Shown: positions 62,617 to 64,000 of the stretch, piece by piece
How the letters are laid out: every line of letters starts with the position of its first letter
Position numbering within the stretch: position 1 is the first letter of the stretch
From: Methanobacteriota archaeon
GTDB taxonomy: Archaea > Thermoplasmatota > Thermoplasmata > RBG-16-68-12
Reading direction: 5' to 3'
DNA: 64,000 bases
NCBI GenBank assembly: GCA_005878515.1
Contig: VBLZ01000097.1
Coordinates: forward strand, 14,239 to 78,238
Program-made: the position numbers and the translations under genes
The notes under the pieces: model-generated
What the model saw: only the letters and a program-made list of their open reading frames with translations
Told to the model about the DNA's origin: nothing
The model's database searches: none

Positions 62617-63174
62617 CTAGCGGGTCGCGGGCGGCTGTTGCCCCCCTGGCGGTTGACCGGACCACCCGCGGCGGCCAAGGCGGCTGCTCAGGAGCTCCTG
62701 CACCTGGGCCGGACGGGAAATCATGTCGAGGTTCATCGTATCGTCCCCCGTGTCGACGACGATCGTCCCGATGCGTAGGATCCGCTGTCCGAACGTCTGC
62801 TTCATGTCGACCCGTTCGAGCTGGGTGTAGGGAATCATCACCGTGTTCTTATTCAAGATTCCGTCCTCGCGAATGATCTTGTTGTCCGTGATGACGTACC
62901 GGGTCGTCTTGCGCTTCAGCTCCGCCATGATGAACGCGACGAGGGCGATGAACACGAAGAACGCCGCGAGGATCGTGCTCGTCGACAAGCTGCCCACCGT
63001 CGGGTTGCTCATTGACGAGAAAAGCCACGGGAGTCGGAGGGCGAGCGCCCCCGCGATGATGAGGGCCAGGACCATCAACGACCACCACCGGAGGGCGATG
63101 AGCCGGGTCGGTCGCGTCACCAGCAACGTCTGCTCGCCCGAATAGGACATGGTCTGGCCGTCCGCGGCGCTCAT
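62617..63174 (-). CDS. membrane protein with bacterial PH domain
   Basis: 185 residues. Two membrane segments (WWSLMVLALIIAGALAL and ILAAFFVFIALVAFIMA) are followed by a bPH2/DUF304 domain (TRYVITDNKIIREDGILNKNTVMIPYTQLERV; in parts), the YdbS-like architecture. A Gly-Pro-Gln tail ends the protein. Function unknown. Confidence 0.82.
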   Translation of the reverse strand: MSAADGQTMSYSGEQTLLVTRPTRLIALRWWSLMVLALIIAGALALRLPWLFSSMSNPTVGSLSTSTILAAFFVFIALVAFIMAELKRKTTRYVITDNKIIREDGILNKNTVMIPYTQLERVDMKQTFGQRILRIGTIVVDTGDDTMNLDMISRPAQVQELLSSRLGRRGWSGQPPGGQQPPATR

Positions 63175-63285
63175 CCGGAGAGGTCGATAAAATGCTTTCG
63201 ACCGGTTTCCGCGGCGGTCTCAGGGCGGAGTGGATTCGACAGAAGAAAGTTCTTATCGTCGGGACCGGCTGACCTCGGCCCGACC

Positions 63286-63921
63286 ATGACGGTCCTGTTC
63301 GGGACGCTCGGGTGGAGGCCGCAGAGCCTCCTGCCCTCGATCCGGTCGAGCGAGAACCTCGAGCGGGTCGTGTTCTTCCACAGCGACCACGTGAAGAGTC
63401 GGGAGGCGCGTGCGAAGGTGATGGAATTCTGCCGCTCGCTCGGCGTGGCGGCGAGCGCGGTCGAGGTGAGTGACGCGTTCGACTTGTTGCACGTTGCGGG
63501 CGAGATCCGTGCGGACGTCCGAAAGGAACGCGCGGCTGGCTCGGACCTGCGTTTCAACATCGCGGGTGGGACGCGGCTCATGAGTAGCGCAGCGCTGCTC
63601 GTCTGCATCCTCGAAGGCATCCCCGCGACGTACGTGCACGACGAGACGTACCAGGAGATCCCGCTCCCGCTCTTGCGGATCAGTTATAGCGCGGGGCTCA
63701 CGGCAAAACAACGAGACGTGCTCTCGTTCCTTGTGCGCAACCGCGACAAGGAGTTCACGGAGACCGCCCTTGCGAAAGCGCTCGGCGTCCACAAGGCGAC
63801 GATGAACCATCACGTGAGGGAACTCGAGGCGAAAGGCGCAGTCGCCCGCCTATCCGACCCGACGGACGCTCGGCGACTGGTCGTGAAGCCGGCTCCCGGG
63901 ATGGAGCTCCTCGTCGGGTGA
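63286..63921 (+). CDS. CARF-domain winged-helix regulator (Csa3-like)
   Basis: 211 residues. The N-terminal 135 residues form a CARF Rossmann-like domain: TVLFGTLGW, VVFFHSDHVKSREA and the ligand-loop motif FNIAGGTRLMSSAAL (90-104). Residues 138-200 are a winged helix (LTAKQRDVLSFL, TALAKALGVHKATMNHHVREL). This is the layout of Csa3, which senses cyclic oligonucleotides or related ligands and controls CRISPR genes. No cas gene or array is visible in this window. TATA-like TTCTTATCG at 63250-63258 gives a near-leaderless message. Confidence 0.85.
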   Translation: MTVLFGTLGWRPQSLLPSIRSSENLERVVFFHSDHVKSREARAKVMEFCRSLGVAASAVEVSDAFDLLHVAGEIRADVRKERAAGSDLRFNIAGGTRLMSSAALLVCILEGIPATYVHDETYQEIPLPLLRISYSAGLTAKQRDVLSFLVRNRDKEFTETALAKALGVHKATMNHHVRELEAKGAVARLSDPTDARRLVVKPAPGMELLVG

Positions 63922-63925
63922 GACC

Positions 63926-64000
63926 CTGGCCCACCGGACCCTGATCGCGACGATGGGGTTCGACGAGCGTCACGTGCTCCCTTCGTTGCGGCTTCTGCCA
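63926..64000 (+). CDS. second CARF-like gene, partial
   Basis: Only the first 25 codons are present. The frame reads TLIATMGFDERHVLPSLRLLP, which closely resembles the first strand and turn of Csa3-type CARF domains. An ATG at 63953 lies too late to include the first strand, so the start may be the CTG at 63926 (GGTGAG ribosome site just upstream), five bases after the stop of the preceding CARF gene. The identity is tentative because so little is visible. Confidence 0.5.
   Translation, partial: MAHRTLIATMGFDERHVLPSLRLLP

Noticed and set aside
1..64000. CRISPR array expected near the CARF regulators
   Set aside because: No regularly spaced direct repeats were seen anywhere; the only long direct repeat is the rpl2 duplication.

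Overview
This window is a high-GC archaeal chromosome segment, most likely from an uncultivated Thermoplasmatota-type euryarchaeon (moderate confidence). Archaeal identity is clear from the S10/spc ribosomal cluster with archaeal-only members (S4e, L32e, L19e, Rpp29), from LonB, RfcL, Taw1, archaeal NMN adenylyltransferase and phosphomevalonate dehydratase, and from TATA boxes about 25 bases ahead of several starts. The class II HMG-CoA reductase and a DUF835-like domain point to the Thermoplasmata side. Many starts are GTG or TTG, and genes commonly overlap by 1 to 4 bases.

Layout. 1-9770: a DHH phosphoesterase cut by the window edge, a Nudix hydrolase, a CoA-binding protein, an ACT-domain protein divergent from trpB2, a hyuA-hyuB pair followed by a TctA-like membrane protein, and a winged-helix regulator. 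9940-14700: NMN adenylyltransferase, a 51-residue cysteine protein, LonB, and three tandem Ras-like small GTPases. 15080-29300: a 24-gene run from L3 to SecY; its L2 gene carries an exact 120-bp in-frame tandem duplication of the catalytic-loop region. 29500-36400: a NitT/TauT-type ABC cassette, ornithine carbamoyltransferase, a winged-helix gene beside an unrecognised Rossmann-like gene, tRNA-His(GTG) and an NAD(P)-binding protein. 36450-43630: isoleucyl-tRNA synthetase fused to a helix-hairpin-helix segment, three zinc ribbons and a DUF835-like domain, then a minus-strand operon with both subunits of phosphomevalonate dehydratase, the small one fused to a Nudix domain. 43780-49240: PdxS, a Nog1-like GTPase, a small membrane protein, Taw1 and RfcL. 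49300-51590: a small accessory island with a ribbon-helix-helix-like protein, a recombinase-domain protein with an HNH-like zinc site, a serine recombinase and AT-rich non-coding DNA. 51590-64000: HMG-CoA reductase, small membrane proteins, a branched-chain amino-acid-type ABC system, TrmI, an RNase J-like nuclease, a PRC-barrel protein, a JAMM protein, a PH-domain protein, a CARF-winged-helix regulator and the start of a second CARF-like gene.

How the genes fit together. Translation dominates: the ribosomal run, SecY, IleRS, tRNA-His, wyosine and m1A tRNA modification. Isoprenoid lipid synthesis is represented by HMG-CoA reductase and phosphomevalonate dehydratase, which belong to the archaeal mevalonate route. 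The most unusual points are the IleRS fusion, the dehydratase-Nudix fusion, the L2 duplication, the GTPase trio, the orphan CARF regulators with no CRISPR array in view, and the two-protein recombinase island. Function calls rest on motif recognition by eye; no database search was run.
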